This document shows, one piece after another, positions 1 through 11,049 of a stretch of DNA of 64,000 nt. The position numbers were made by a program, and so were the translations under genes. Position 1 is the first letter of the stretch; the number at the start of each line of letters is the position of its first letter. Where the stretch lies: positions 34,204,529 to 34,268,528 of the forward strand of contig OY726565.1 of NCBI GenBank assembly GCA_963383645.1, given 5' to 3'. The notes beneath the pieces were generated by a model that had not been told where the DNA came from, made no database searches, and saw nothing but the letters and a program-made list of their open reading frames with translations. Source of the DNA: Muscardinus avellanarius (lineage: Eukaryota; Chordata; Mammalia; Rodentia; Gliridae).

Positions 1-650
1 ACTTCTGACCCGGTGCTCCAGCCTTTTCCTTCATACCCCACTGCAATCTGCAATCGCCGAAACTCTTCTTCTGACTTTTGTGCTCAGGTTTTCCATCTCA
101 AGTTCCACCTTTGCTCTTTTTGCTTGTCGTTGCTGGTATTTCCTCTAAGAACAATTTGGATCTTAAAACTCCTGTCTGAGCTGACTTCCAGCTTAGGTTG
201 CTAAGGTGACACTGGGCCACTGTAAGAGAGTGGGCACCGCCCTACAAGAGAAAACGTCTCTGTATTAGTTCAGTGACTACAGAAAAGTCACGTACCGTCT
301 CGGGACCTAAGTGGGACCAAAATAATTTTTGTTGGCCAAATGAAGTGGTCGTGAGGCTTAAAGAACTTATGTACAATAACTGCTATTTCTAGTATTTGTT
401 AATTCATAGCAAATTTTTGACACTTTTCTCAAAAGTTCTAATTTCCCTGGGTTGTGATATTTTCCCCCAATGGATTTTGTGTACTCTCGGTTACAAGAAC
501 TATGGCTAATTTCTTTGAATAATTACTACCTACTGTCTAACAATTGTTACATATTCCAATAATTTTTGGTGAATGAAAAAATTAACAAATTAAATAACTG
601 TGTGTGACAACTATGTTTTGACATCCAACAAGCTATACGAAAGGAAGGTT
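1..650. other. Intergenic DNA, no feature recognised
   Basis: AT-rich sequence with only short chance reading frames. I see no gene, RNA gene or clear repeat here. Confidence 0.5.
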
Positions 651-847
651 TTTTGTTGTTGTTTTGTTTTTTGGTGGAACTGGGATTCCTGGAAGCCCTT
701 CTACCTCCGGGCTACACTCCCAGACCTATTTTACTTTTGTTTGTTCGTTTGTTTGTTTGGAAACAGGGTCTCTTCCAAATCAGCGCAATCCCCCTGTCTC
801 CCCCTCCCAAGCGCAGGGATTACAAGCTGCGCCACCACGCCTGCCCA
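650..847 (-). mobile_element. B1-dID-type SINE
   Basis: Read on the minus strand, a B1-like half (GC-rich 'gcgtggtggcgc' start, 'gggattacaa' box seen on plus) is followed by an ID-like half ending in the complement of 'ccaggaatcccagttcc' and a T/G-rich tail. It belongs to the 'ccaggaaccccagtacc' subfamily. A weak flanking match 'gaaggt' may be the target duplication. Confidence 0.85.
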
Positions 848-850
848 GAA

Positions 851-2810
851 GGTGTTATTTTTCATTCATTCATTAAACATTCCTGGAGCGGGAGGCGGAG
901 ACAGTGGGAGTCTCTTGTCCACAGTCACAGTTTTTAACATGGGAAATTCATTACTGAGCCAGAGTTGTGGTGAGTGCATAATCTAATCGGGTGTAAAAGG
1001 GGAATAAAATGGCTGAGTAGTAAGAAACAACCTCATTTGACTTTATGAGCACTCTGGTGGTTAGAAATGCAAGAAACATGAAAAACTCTGATATTTAATA
1101 AATGCAGTTTACCCAAATGCACCATCTTTCTCTGCTTGCCTTCTTTTTTTCCTTTAACTTTCCAACGAATGAGTCCACATGTTTTAATTATTTATCTTCT
1201 TTATGGAATCACATCAAATCAAGAGTACTAGATACATACTGAGTCCTTAATTTGCAGATTTTGTCACTTGCTTTGAGTGAAAGAAGAGTAACCTTTAGAA
1301 CTTCTTCAGTGACAGAGGGCAAATAGTTCCTTCTCTAGAAAATGTGGGCTACAAACAGAATTATATAAACTATTTATATAACTGTTTAGTTCCCCAAAAT
1401 ATATTAAATGGTACCAAATACTGGGCCGAGTTTTAAAATGCATATTAAATTGATTTAAATATCACCACTGCCCTTAAGGAGCTTAAATTTAGTAAAAAGA
1501 AACAAGATATGCATACAAATATTCAGTTATAATTGTGGAAAACATAAAGGAAGGAGTTAATTTAAGCATTGTCAAATATGCAGAGAGAATTTGCCATTAT
1601 TGTAAATGGATCATAATGACAGACTCACAAGGTGTTAAAATTGCCTGTAGAGCCTTGAAATAATTAACAAAATGTCTCCAGTGGAAAGCCAGTCATTTCC
1701 TGGTTATTGCCCAAACCTTCTCCACTTAGATTCTGTGCATAATCTCACAGGCTTTTGTGTAGTAACAATGATTCATCTTGTACTTTATGTACTCTTTTCT
1801 GGAATCATTGTTTGTATCTCTTAATACAGACCACACAGACTCAGCTTTTGGATGTAATATTAATGTTATGTGTGCATAGAAATGGTCTCATTTACCTGTC
1901 TTTGCTGTTCTTGTTCGAGTACTTTAAAAGTGGTTTGCAGCCAAGCTGCTCGTTCCCCTCGTCGTGCGAGCTGGGCTTGTCTCTCACTTATAGTGGAGCC
2001 GTAATAGCTAAACCATTTTTATTTTAGCCTGGAGGATTATAGATCTGCCCCCTGGGATTTATGCAGTAGTTTAAAACCCCAAACTAAGTGAAATGTGTAT
2101 TGTCAGACTTGCTTTACTATTCTTTCAAATGAAAGTTTAATCAACTTGACATTTACAGTAAGGAGTGTCAAGGTGACAGGATCCAAAAAGGAAAGATGAA
2201 AATACGGTATGGAGATGGGAGGTTTGAGAGTCTAATCGAGACTCTAAAAACAGCTTTTCAAGGGCTGCGAGAGAACTGATGCCATCTCCTGATTTACAGT
2301 CCACGCTTTTTTCTCTACAGTTTTTAGGTTTTATAGGGAGAAGAGAAGAATTCATCAGTCAAATAAAAGTTTGGGAAATATCTGGGTCAAACAAAAAAAT
2401 GTTCAGAACTTTTAGCATGCTGATGCAGTTTGAATTTAAGTGAGATGTATTATGCAGCTTTCCAGAACTTTTGTGATTATGGGGGGCATCTTTTGGGGCA
2501 ATTGTTCCATAGAACGTGTTTTAGCACCAAGGAACTTTCTCACCTGGGGTTGTTTTACTTTGTCATTTTTCACAATAAAAAGTGTTTTTCCCCTTTATTG
2601 TCTTCATTAAAGCATCTGAAAGCTTCTTTAAAACTTCATTTAAAACCCCTCCGTTTCAAAAGTTAATAAGTAAAACCCAGGTAAATTCTTATTTTACAGA
2701 AATTTGATATAACAACATAGTTCTGTTAAATGGTCTTACATAATTTGGGTTATCATTATGATGATGTGATTTATCATGCAATCAATTGTTGATAGTTTGT
2801 AAAAATTGAA
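851..2810. other. Intergenic DNA, no feature recognised
   Basis: About 2 kb of AT-rich non-repetitive sequence. Reading frames are short, overlap on both strands and show no domain. Confidence 0.5.
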
Positions 2811-2814
2811 TTAT

Positions 2815-3085
2815 TTAATGTGTACAATTTCATTCATATAAGATTTCTAGAGTAGTCAAACTTGCAGAGATAGAAAGTAGAACAGCAGTTGCCAGGGGCT
2901 GTTGTTGGAAAAGGGGGAGACAGTTATTGTTTAACAGTTAACGGACTTTCAATCTTGCGAGATGAAAAAGTTATGGAGATTGGTTATACAACAATCTGAA
3001 TATACCTAACACTACTGAACTATACCCGAAAAGACTTAAGATAGTGAGTTTTAAATCATGTATATGTTACAGGATTAAGTCGTGG
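2815..3085 (+). mobile_element. Old L1 3' end fragment
   Basis: The stretch carries the typical order of an old mammalian L1 (L1M class) 3' region: 'gttgccaggggctg', an A/G-rich block, 'gatgaaaaagtt.tggagat', then 'acaacaatctgaatatac.taacactactgaactata'. It is strongly diverged and has no open frame. Confidence 0.7.
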
Positions 3086-3144
3086 TTTTCAATAGAGTAT
3101 TTTATTAAATTTTATTAAATATAATGGGGAAAACTGAATTTAAT

Positions 3145-3193
<49 letters not shown>

Positions 3194-3374
3194 GGGGATG
3201 GAACTGGGGGCATTCTATCTCCAAGCAATACTCCCAGCCCTATTTCTATTTTGTATTTCAAACAGGGTCTCACTAAGTTTCTGAGGACTTAAGTTGCTAA
3301 GGCTGGCCTTGAACCTGCTGTCCTCCTGTCTTAGCCTCCCAAACACTGAGATTACAGACAAACTGCCACATCCA

Positions 3375-3375
<1 letters not shown>
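3145..3375 (-). mobile_element. B1-dID-type SINE with (TG)n tail
   Basis: Minus-orientation SINE: ID half 'ctggggatggaactgggggcattc', linker, B1 half ending 'gagattacagacaaactgccacatcc'. The element tail is the (TG) run at 3146-3189, read as (CA)n on the element strand. Confidence 0.75.
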
Positions 3376-3415
<40 letters not shown>

Positions 3416-3632
3416 CGCGTGCGTGTGTGTGTTACTAGAGACTGTACCCAGGGGGCATTCTATCTTTGAGCTACACCCACAACTCTATTTTATTTTACTT
3501 CATTTTATTTTATTTTACTTTATTTTATTTTAAATAGGGTCTAAGTTGCAGAAGCCTTCCCTAAGTTTTTGGGGCTGGTTGTGAACCTTCAATTCTCTTG
3601 GGATTACAGGCTAAACCTATAAACACAACCTA
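3376..3632 (-). mobile_element. Second, older B1-dID-type SINE, abutting the first
   Basis: A (TG)n(CG)n tract (3377-3432) forms the tail, followed by an ID half ('ggggcattctatctttgagctacaccc'), a TTTTA-rich linker and a worn B1 half. It lies head-to-tail against the preceding SINE, so a dinucleotide tract separates two SINEs. Confidence 0.65.
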
Positions 3633-3634
3633 TT

Positions 3635-5020
3635 TATTTCTTTATAAAAAAAATAAGAAATCTGGATTGGTAGAGGAAAAAAAATCTAGTTGGCTCTAAT
3701 GGCAATTCAGACGCTTTCAAATTGTCCCCTTAATTAAAATAGAAACAGTGTAAATATTTAGTGCTTTGCTGAAATTTCAAAATTGTATGGCTCTCGAAAT
3801 AAATGGTACTTTAAAATTTCAAGTTATTTTATCTCCCCCCAATACATATTGACGTTCTTACTGGTCATATTTTGAGTTTATATTAACTGTACATTTCTAA
3901 ATTAACTTCTATTGCCATGAGTTGAGAAATTGATCCCTAAATTTTAACTTTTAGTCTTCTAAACTTCTATACCAGTACTATTATAATTTCCTACAGAACT
4001 AATTTCTGGCTAGATTTATTAAAAAATTGTCATTTTTTTAGGAAGAAAATTGCCATGAAATGAAGAAAGTACGTTTCTGGACTTCTTTCTACTTTCGCTT
4101 TGTCCTGGAGCACCACTTGGCTTTTTTGTTCACAATTCCCTCAGGAACCTAAGGGCAAATGTAATGTAAATATAAAATCTTCACAGTACTTAATAATCAT
4201 GTGCAGCAGTATTAGAAAAACCTGATATGTATAGAAGCACAAACCCCTCCTTGTGTCAGGAGCATTTGCTTCTGCTCCTCTTGTACGCAGCCCCAGGCAG
4301 GTGCTGCAGGGAAATACATATGAGGCTTTCAATTAATAAATGACAGCAGAAACATTAATATGCTTGCTGCACGGCCAATTCCATGCCATATGAAATAAGA
4401 CTGTATTCATTGTGTACAAATAGAGGGGTAAATAGACTCGGAGAGGTGTTAATTGAAGAGGGAGTTGTAGGAATTCTAGGTGAGAACTGCAGGCATATTT
4501 GCCATTTATCTTCCTTATAATCTCAGAATAGAGTTGTAGGAGCTATTTGTGTGATTAAGGAAGGAAGCCTGGGGGACTGTCACAGGGTCAACATTTCAGG
4601 AACAAGATGGGCATGGAGGCAGGATGGCTAAAGGAGATGAGACGAGGATAATGGAAAGGCAGATGGAGGAAATGGAGATCATCCCTGAAGAGAACCAAGT
4701 CGCTTTGCCTCAGGATCCGAATTAAAATTTCTCTCATGAGCTCCAACATAATTAGAAATGTCCATTGAGCTGAAAAGGATCGGTAATCTATTTCTAGACC
4801 GTGTTCACACAGGGGCTTAGAGCAGTCTGAAAATGCCTGCGCGATGGTGGTACTTAAACTTACATACAGGAAAGAAATACACCAAAACAGTAAGAGCTGC
4901 TACCGTCAATTTTGGGGTTCGTTTTTGTTTCAGGGAAATTCCCACCTATTTACTCATCCCTGAGGTGTCAGAACATCTACCTGGAAAGAGGGTCCTAACT
5001 GGCTGAGAACTGTACCTAGG
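3635..5020. other. Intergenic DNA, no feature recognised
   Basis: AT-rich sequence without a recognisable repeat or coding segment. Confidence 0.5.
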
Positions 5021-5024
5021 AAGG

Positions 5025-5025
5025 A

Positions 5026-5098
<73 letters not shown>
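5025..5098. repeat. (GA)n microsatellite
   Basis: Near-pure GA run interrupted once by 'gagg' near 5047. The Ser/Leu-rich reading frame on the opposite strand is only its translation. Confidence 0.95.
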
Positions 5099-5099
<1 letters not shown>

Positions 5100-5100
<1 letters not shown>

Positions 5101-6216
5101 CTGTCGGCCCTATGCCTATTGGTTCTAAACCTACAGAAAATGTCATACAGATGTCCTCACAATGATGCAAAGAGGGAGTCAGTGAAGGAGTCAGAAAAAG
5201 GAGACCCATTCCATTTACAGTGTTGGAGAGCCCAGGGGTACAATAATTGTGAGGGCTTCAAAGGTGTCCTAAAGCCACCAATGTTCCAATGTCCATTGTT
5301 CTGTGATTTTTGTTCCTCTCTATTCCATAAAGTATTTACCCTGAAATAAAAACAGGATATATAACTCTTTAATTCTGGGTCAAAGAAAAGCAAAATATCT
5401 AAGGAGATTGTATCCTAATTACACATGCAGTCAAGCAGCTAGAGGGAAAAGGAGTCAGCAGCCCCCCTTCAGCCTGGGGTTAATACCAGGGTAAAGCCAA
5501 CTCGGATGGGGCAGTGGGCCAGCAGTTCTACCCTAAAGATATCCCACATGGACTCTTGACAGGCATAATGACTGATTCAAACTTCTATACTTAATATTTT
5601 TCAGTTGAACTGCTACAAGACCATAATTGAATCATTTCTACTAGATATCCAGATGTAATAGCATAATGTGGTAAGCTGAGCTATAAAAAGAAAAAGAATA
5701 TAATCTTTTAAAGCTCCCCTGGAAAGCAAAAGCAAAGGAAATTCCAAAGTCCACTTACTAAAATTGTTTTTTCCTCCACTAACACTGAATTATTCGTATT
5801 AAGAGCCATGCCTAGAAAAGTTTTAAAAGATACCCTATTTAAGTCTAGGAAACGCCATTAAATATGTCATCTGGATTCATAATGTCACAGAACGCGCACG
5901 GCCTGGATTCTTTTCTCCTGTGAACCCTTGTTTCCATATTAGTAGTGACACAGGGTTAAATGTCACTGTTATTTTCTTCTATTTATATAGTTAAGTTTAT
6001 TCTGCCTCATAGCTTCCTGCCGAGGCATCTTTTTATATTAGTTCCCACATTGTATGATTTGAAAGGGCCGCCTCCATAGACGGTTCCTGAACACGTTGCA
6101 CTCCTTCCCGCTGCAGATCTTGCCATTTTCTAGCACCGACTCCCAGCTGCCTGGAAGTGGCTATCCAACCTTTCCACACCCCCACATCACCTGGATCTTG
6201 TGAAATATGCTGATTT
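5100..6216. other. Intergenic DNA, no feature recognised
   Basis: Low-repeat sequence. Two overlapping frames of about 75 codons, one per strand, lie near 5120-5390; neither has a recognisable domain. Confidence 0.45.
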
Positions 6217-6225
6217 CTGGTTTCC

Positions 6226-6231
<6 letters not shown>

Positions 6232-6258
<27 letters not shown>

Positions 6259-6454
6259 GTACTGGGAATGAAACCCAGAGGCTTTCTACCTCCGGGCTAT
6301 ACTCCCAGACCTTTTTTATATTTTATTTGGAAACAGGGTCTCACTAGGTTGCTGAGAGCCTCACTAAGGAGCTGAGGCTGGCTTCGAACCCGTGTGATCC
6401 TCCTGTCTCAGCCTCCCAAACGCGGGGATTACAAGCGTGCGCCACCACGCCCAG
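6232..6454 (-). mobile_element. B1-dID-type SINE with (TG)n tail and perfect TSD
   Basis: Full minus-orientation SINE whose tail is a (TG) run (6231-6258). It is bracketed by a perfect 15-bp duplication, ctggtttcccatttt, at 6217-6231 and 6455-6469. Confidence 0.95.
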
Positions 6455-6469
6455 CTGGTTTCCCATTTT

Positions 6470-7664
6470 TAAACTAGTTTTCTCAATAGTTTGATTGTAA
6501 ATGATCCTCAGATTTACTTTGACAAATGCTACTTTATTTTGCCCCTTTCCTGCTCCCCGGTGAAGCCTTTCAGGTCGATCCTGTCCATTCCATTTCTTTC
6601 TCTAACATGGCATACCCAAGTCTGCTATATTCAGCCCTGGTCTATTTATCCCTCAACAGTTTATCTTCTTGTATTGTTGTTTATTACATGTGGCTATACC
6701 TCAGTTCAGAACTACATTAAACAGTCCTGGGAGGAACACTATGTCTTTAACAACCGTATACAAATCCATAACAAGCATTGACTAACATTGGCATAGGATG
6801 TCCATTAAAAAGAGAGCCTTTAGTGGCAAAGCATGGAGTTATTTACACCCCTGGAGAAAGAAGACCTGGGAGAAAGCACAGGCATTAGATGAAGGAAGTA
6901 TGGCCTGTGAACAGCGCCTTAGTCTAGTCTCTGATGCCACCACAGACCTGGAAACAGGAAAGTAACCAGCAAGCAGCGTGGGAGCCCGGGGGTGGGCACT
7001 GTCCTTTATGGTGTGACTTGGATGTGGCCTTTCTCTAAGTTTTAGTGTACTCAACAACAACAAAAAAGATATTTATTATGCGATGTCTAAGATTTCTTCT
7101 GATGCTACAGAGTCTAGGGATTTACTTAAATCTAGGAAAGATACCAACTACAGCCCAGACACTGGTGCTGCACCAACAAAGAACTTCCTGGCTAAGGGAT
7201 TCAGTACCTTTGTTTGTAGTTTTCATTTTTTTATTCCAAATTATTTATTCATTTAAGAAATCCTTATTACATATTTTCTCCATTTTAAATTCCGAATGCA
7301 TTAGAGGTTATGCATTTGATATCATATCTAATTGTTCTGGTCCAATATGGAGTTAGGCTGAGGCTTTTTAGAACACCAATGTTCTTTTCTTTTTGTGGGA
7401 AGTATCTTCTTTGATGTTTTTTACATCTGAGAATCTTGCTGAAATATTCTGTTTTATTATCCTGTCTCCTTTTTATTATCCAGTATCATTTTGTAAAACC
7501 TTTTCCACTTCGCTCACAATTTATTTTTCCTTTCCATTGCTCTGTAAAATGTGCATTTTATAATATAACCACATTATACAAGTCCCTAGGCTCCTTTCGC
7601 CCTAAAAGAATGTAGTATTATTACTAAGGTTTTTTATAAGTTGATTCCTAGTATGAGTCTAGTT
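6470..7664. other. Intergenic DNA, no feature recognised
   Basis: AT-rich sequence, no gene or repeat recognised. Short frames near 6491-6781 and 7045-7356 have no domain signature. Confidence 0.45.
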
Positions 7665-7679
7665 AAGATATCACTTAAG

Positions 7680-7822
7680 CGCGCTTGGGAGGCAGAGACA
7701 GGAGGATCGCGCAGGTTCAAAGGCACCCGTGCTGGCTTAAGAGACCCTGTTTCCAAATAAAACGTATAAAATAGGTCTGGGAGCATAGCTTAGAGGTAGA
7801 AGGCCTTCCAGGAACCCCAGTA

Positions 7823-7871
<49 letters not shown>
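7680..7871 (+). mobile_element. 5'-truncated B1-dID-type SINE with (AC)n tail
   Basis: Begins inside the B1 half ('cgcgcttgggaggcagagac'), continues through 'ggtctgggagcatagcttagaggtag' and ends in (AC)n. A 15-bp duplication, aagatatcacttaag, lies at 7665-7679 and 7872-7886. Confidence 0.95.
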
Positions 7872-7873
<2 letters not shown>

Positions 7874-7889
7874 GATATCACTTAAGTAT

Positions 7890-8505
7890 CACTTAAGTAC
7901 CTCTAGTTTTATGATAGAAATGATGACAAAAAGATCACTTTTCAAATATTTCTATCATTTAATACTTAAGAATTGTCATTTTTTTCTTTTGTAATATGAT
8001 TAATTTCAAATGTTTAGTTTGATGGTAAATAAACTTAATTTCACTTGATTATCTGGACAAAATACCAAAAAAGCTAAGAAAATTAAAAGGAAAAATATTA
8101 ATCAAAATTATTTCAGTTTACCATGAAAAATTTGCATTAATGCTTGTTGAATTGCAATCATAGCATAATGCCATTTTATGATCCTTTCTACTTAATAATA
8201 TGTCATAAACATTGTCTCATAATCATTGTATTCTTCTGATACTGCATAATGTTTCTTTCAGTTAATATGACATAATTCCCTTCATTTTGTACAATTCTTC
8301 ATTATTTTTGATACAGCTATAGCCATCTTCATGCAAATAGCTTTTTAATATTTTAAGATTATTCCCTCGGGAATAGGATAGCTAAGTCAAAATGTAGAAA
8401 CATTTGGAGGTTTTCATAAAACATCATATCACTTTCCAAAATGCATTGTATCAATTTACAATGCCATTCTTGGTATAAATGCATTAAATACAACTTCTCA
8501 CCAAG
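7890..8505. other. Intergenic DNA, no feature recognised
   Basis: Very AT-rich; nothing recognised. Confidence 0.45.
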
Positions 8506-8507
8506 AA

Positions 8508-8862
8508 ATATTATTAATTTTTTCAAATATTGTGGTAAAAATATATAACAAAATCCACCCTTTTAACCACTTTATGTGTACAATTTATGGCATTCAGTAC
8601 ATTCATAATAGTGTACCGTCAATACCATTATCTATTTCCATAATTTTTCATCATCCCAAACAGAAACTCTGACCCATTAAATTCCTCATTCCTCCCTCCT
8701 CAGCCTCTGGTAATCTCTACTCTACTTTCTGTCTTTATACACCTACCTATTCTTGGTACTTTATATTAGTTAGATTATATAGTATTTGTCCTTCTGTGTC
8801 TGGCTTATTTCACTTAGCAAAATATTTTCAAGGTTCATTCATGTTGTAGCATATATTTCCTC
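8508..8862 (-). mobile_element. Old L1 3' region, antisense
   Basis: Antisense L1M-type 3' sequence ('caccattt.taaccactttatgtgtacaatt', 'cctctggtaatc', 'tggcttatttcacttagca', 'caaggttcattcatgttgtagca'). Its continuation is at 9480-9700; the gap holds later insertions. Confidence 0.75.
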
Positions 8863-8865
8863 TCA

Positions 8866-9047
8866 ACAGACTAACTGATGTTATATGCATATAGGAATGT
8901 ATCACTGTGCGTCTCAACAATCAGATATAGGGAGGGAAAAGATAGTGGAGAGGGAAGGGGAGGAAAACCGACCAAGTAATGTTGCATGCATGTATGAGTG
9001 TGTCACTAAGAATCTCACTATGATAATAACAATACACCAATAAAAAT
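8866..9047 (+). mobile_element. L1 3' UTR fragment
   Basis: G/A-rich stretch followed by 'aatacaccaataaaaattc', matching the 3' ends of the other L1s here ('caatgcaccaataaaaattt' near 56938). It interrupts the older L1. Confidence 0.6.
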
Positions 9048-9051
9048 TCTT

Positions 9052-9238
9052 TTTTTTTTTTTTTGGTGGTACTGGGGTTCCTGTAAGCCCTTCTTCCTCC
9101 GGGCTACACTCCCAGACCTATTTTATATTTTTGAAACAGGGTCTCTTACGCCAGCACGGCTGGCTTCGAACCTGCGCGATCCTCCTGTCTCCGCCTCCCA
9201 AGCGCGGGGATTACAAGCGTGCGCCACCACGCCCGGCC
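9052..9238 (-). mobile_element. B1-dID-type SINE, young subfamily
   Basis: Poly-T start, 'ggtggtactggggttcctg', and B1 half ending 'cgtgcgccaccacgcccggc'. TSD taaaaattctttt at 9041-9053 and 9239-9251. It inserted into the A-rich end of the preceding L1 fragment. Confidence 0.93.
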
Positions 9239-9257
9239 TAAAAATTCTTTTAAAGTA

Positions 9258-9458
9258 AGATTCAGCTGAGTGCTGTGGCACAAACCCGAAACTCCAGCAC
9301 TTGGGAGGCTAGGACTGAAGGATTGCACGTTTGAGGCTAGTGCAGAGTTACTTAGCAAGATCGATCCGGTTTTACAAAAGGCTGAGTGTGTAGCTAGGAG
9401 GTAGAACTCTCCTGGGTTCAGTCCTCAGTACTAAAATCAACCAACCAACCAACCAAAA
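9258..9458 (+). mobile_element. Older B1-dID-type SINE
   Basis: Diverged B1 half ('gctgagtgctgtggcacaaa') then ID half ('gctgagtgtgtagctaggag') ending in an (ACCA)n tail at 9438-9457. Confidence 0.8.
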
Positions 9459-9477
9459 ACTAGCAGAAAATAATTTT

Positions 9478-9705
9478 ATTTCTATCTAAGAAATAATAAA
9501 ACTCTATAGTATGTATATACTACAGTTTACGCATTCACTAGTCCATGGATATTTGGGGTTTGTCCACATTTTTCTTATTGTGAATAATGCTTTCGTGAAC
9601 ACTGGTGTACAAATATCTGTTTGAATGTATACTTTCAAATATTTGGGGTATATATTGAGAAGTGGAATTGCTGGAATTGCTTTTGAAGGATGTTATGCTT
9701 TTAAT
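9478..9705 (-). mobile_element. Old L1 3' region, antisense, continuation
   Basis: Continues the fragment at 8508-8862: 'ccatggatatttggggtttgtccacat', 'attgtgaataatgctttcgtgaac', 'tatattgagaagtggaattgct'. About 600 bp of later insertions split the two parts. Confidence 0.75.
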
Positions 9706-9750
9706 AATTAAGAAAATATTTTTTCTTTGCTTTCTTTTTAAATGAATTTT

Positions 9751-9956
9751 TTTTTTGCAAGTCTGGGGATGGAACCCAGGAGCATTGTACCTCTGAGCTA
9801 CACCCCCTGCCCTATGTTTTATTCTTTATTTTGAAACGGGGTCTGACTACGTTGCAGAGGGCCTCACTAAATAACTGAGACTGTCCGCAAACCGCGATCC
9901 TCTGGTCTCAGCCTCCAGAATGCTGGGATTACAAGTGTGTGCCACCACGCCTGGCC
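9751..9956 (-). mobile_element. B1-dID-type SINE, second subfamily
   Basis: ID half with 'ggggatggaacccaggagcattg' and B1 half ending 'gccaccacgcctggcc'. The flanks share an approximate TSD, 'ttaaatgartttt'. Confidence 0.9.
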
Positions 9957-9959
9957 TTA

Positions 9960-10150
9960 AATGAGTTTTAATTTGTCTAAAGTCTAAATATTTTCCTCAT
10001 CTACATTGCTTACCATTTTGCCTTGTATGAATCACTAGTTCATGTTCCCCATCCATTTATGGATTGCTTGTTTATCTCAATGGTTTTCTAAAAATCTGAA
10101 TGGGACTCATGGTTATCAGTTGTTTCTTTTGCCTGCTGAAAGTTATTACC
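9960..10150 (-). mobile_element. Possible further old L1 antisense segment
   Basis: Order and wording ('ttttcctcatctacattgct', 'ccatccatttatggattgc') suggest the old antisense L1 continues past the SINE, but decay makes this uncertain. Confidence 0.35.
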
Positions 10151-10281
10151 CTTTTGTACATGGCTTATCCTTTCAGAAGTAGCCTCTTCCACTGCAGGCT
10201 ACGAAGGAGGAGCATCAAGCATACCCCCACCCCTGCCAATTAGACATTCCCTGGAATTTAAATTTTGAAAAGAATGAAATG

Positions 10282-10457
10282 CTTGTAATCCCAGCATTTG
10301 GGAGGCTGAGACAGGAGGATCGCAGTTCAAGGACAGCCTCAGCTACTTTGTGAGGCCCTTTGCAACTCAGTGAGACCCTGTTTCAAAATAAAGAATAAAA
10401 AAATAGGGCTGGGGCTCTAGCTCAGAGGTAGAATATTCCTGGTTTCCATCCCCATTA

Positions 10458-10507
<50 letters not shown>

Positions 10508-10509
10508 AG
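10282..10509 (+). mobile_element. B1-dID-type SINE with (CA)n tail
   Basis: B1 half begins inside the element ('tgcttgtaatcccagcattt'), then an ID half and a 50-bp (CA)n tail. TSD gaatgaaa lies on both sides (10274-10281 and about 10510-10517). Confidence 0.9.
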
Positions 10510-10819
10510 GAATGAAAAAAAATGGAAAATTATGAACTCCACATCATGATTTACCACAGCTTTCTGAAAGATAGTCCAGACACTAGAGTTTCCCATATTT
10601 ACATATGCATGCAAACCAAGGTCTAATTTTTTTCAGACTTTAGTTTTATACCATATGCAACAATTTTTAAAAAACTATTTAAATTAGCTAAAGTTGGTTT
10701 CTATTGTTTATAGTCAGACTTGATGTAATAAACCAGCCAAACATAAATTTTATATATTTTTTTCCACTTCACTTACTCCTCTTTAATTTTAGTGTTCTTA
10801 TTTTTTCACTTTTTGGGAA

Positions 10820-11049
10820 AATTTTTATTTTTTATTTTTATTTTTTGCAGTACTGGGGATGGAGCCCAGGGGCATTCTATCTCTGAGCTACACCCCCAGC
10901 CCTAGTGTTTAGTCTTTTTATTTTTGAAACAGCGTCTCACTGAGTTGTGAATGGCCTCACTAAGTAGCTGAGGCTGTCCACGAACTGCAATCCTCTGGTC
11001 TTCACCTCTCGAATGCTGGGATTACAAGTGTGTACCACCATGCCCAGCA
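10820..11049 (-). mobile_element. B1-dID-type SINE
   Basis: A/T linker tail, 'gcagtactggggatggagccc', then B1 half ending 'gtaccaccatgcccagc'. Confidence 0.9.

Noticed and set aside
35..986. Several overlapping short frames at the window start
   Set aside because: Partly SINE-derived and without domains; no support as genes.
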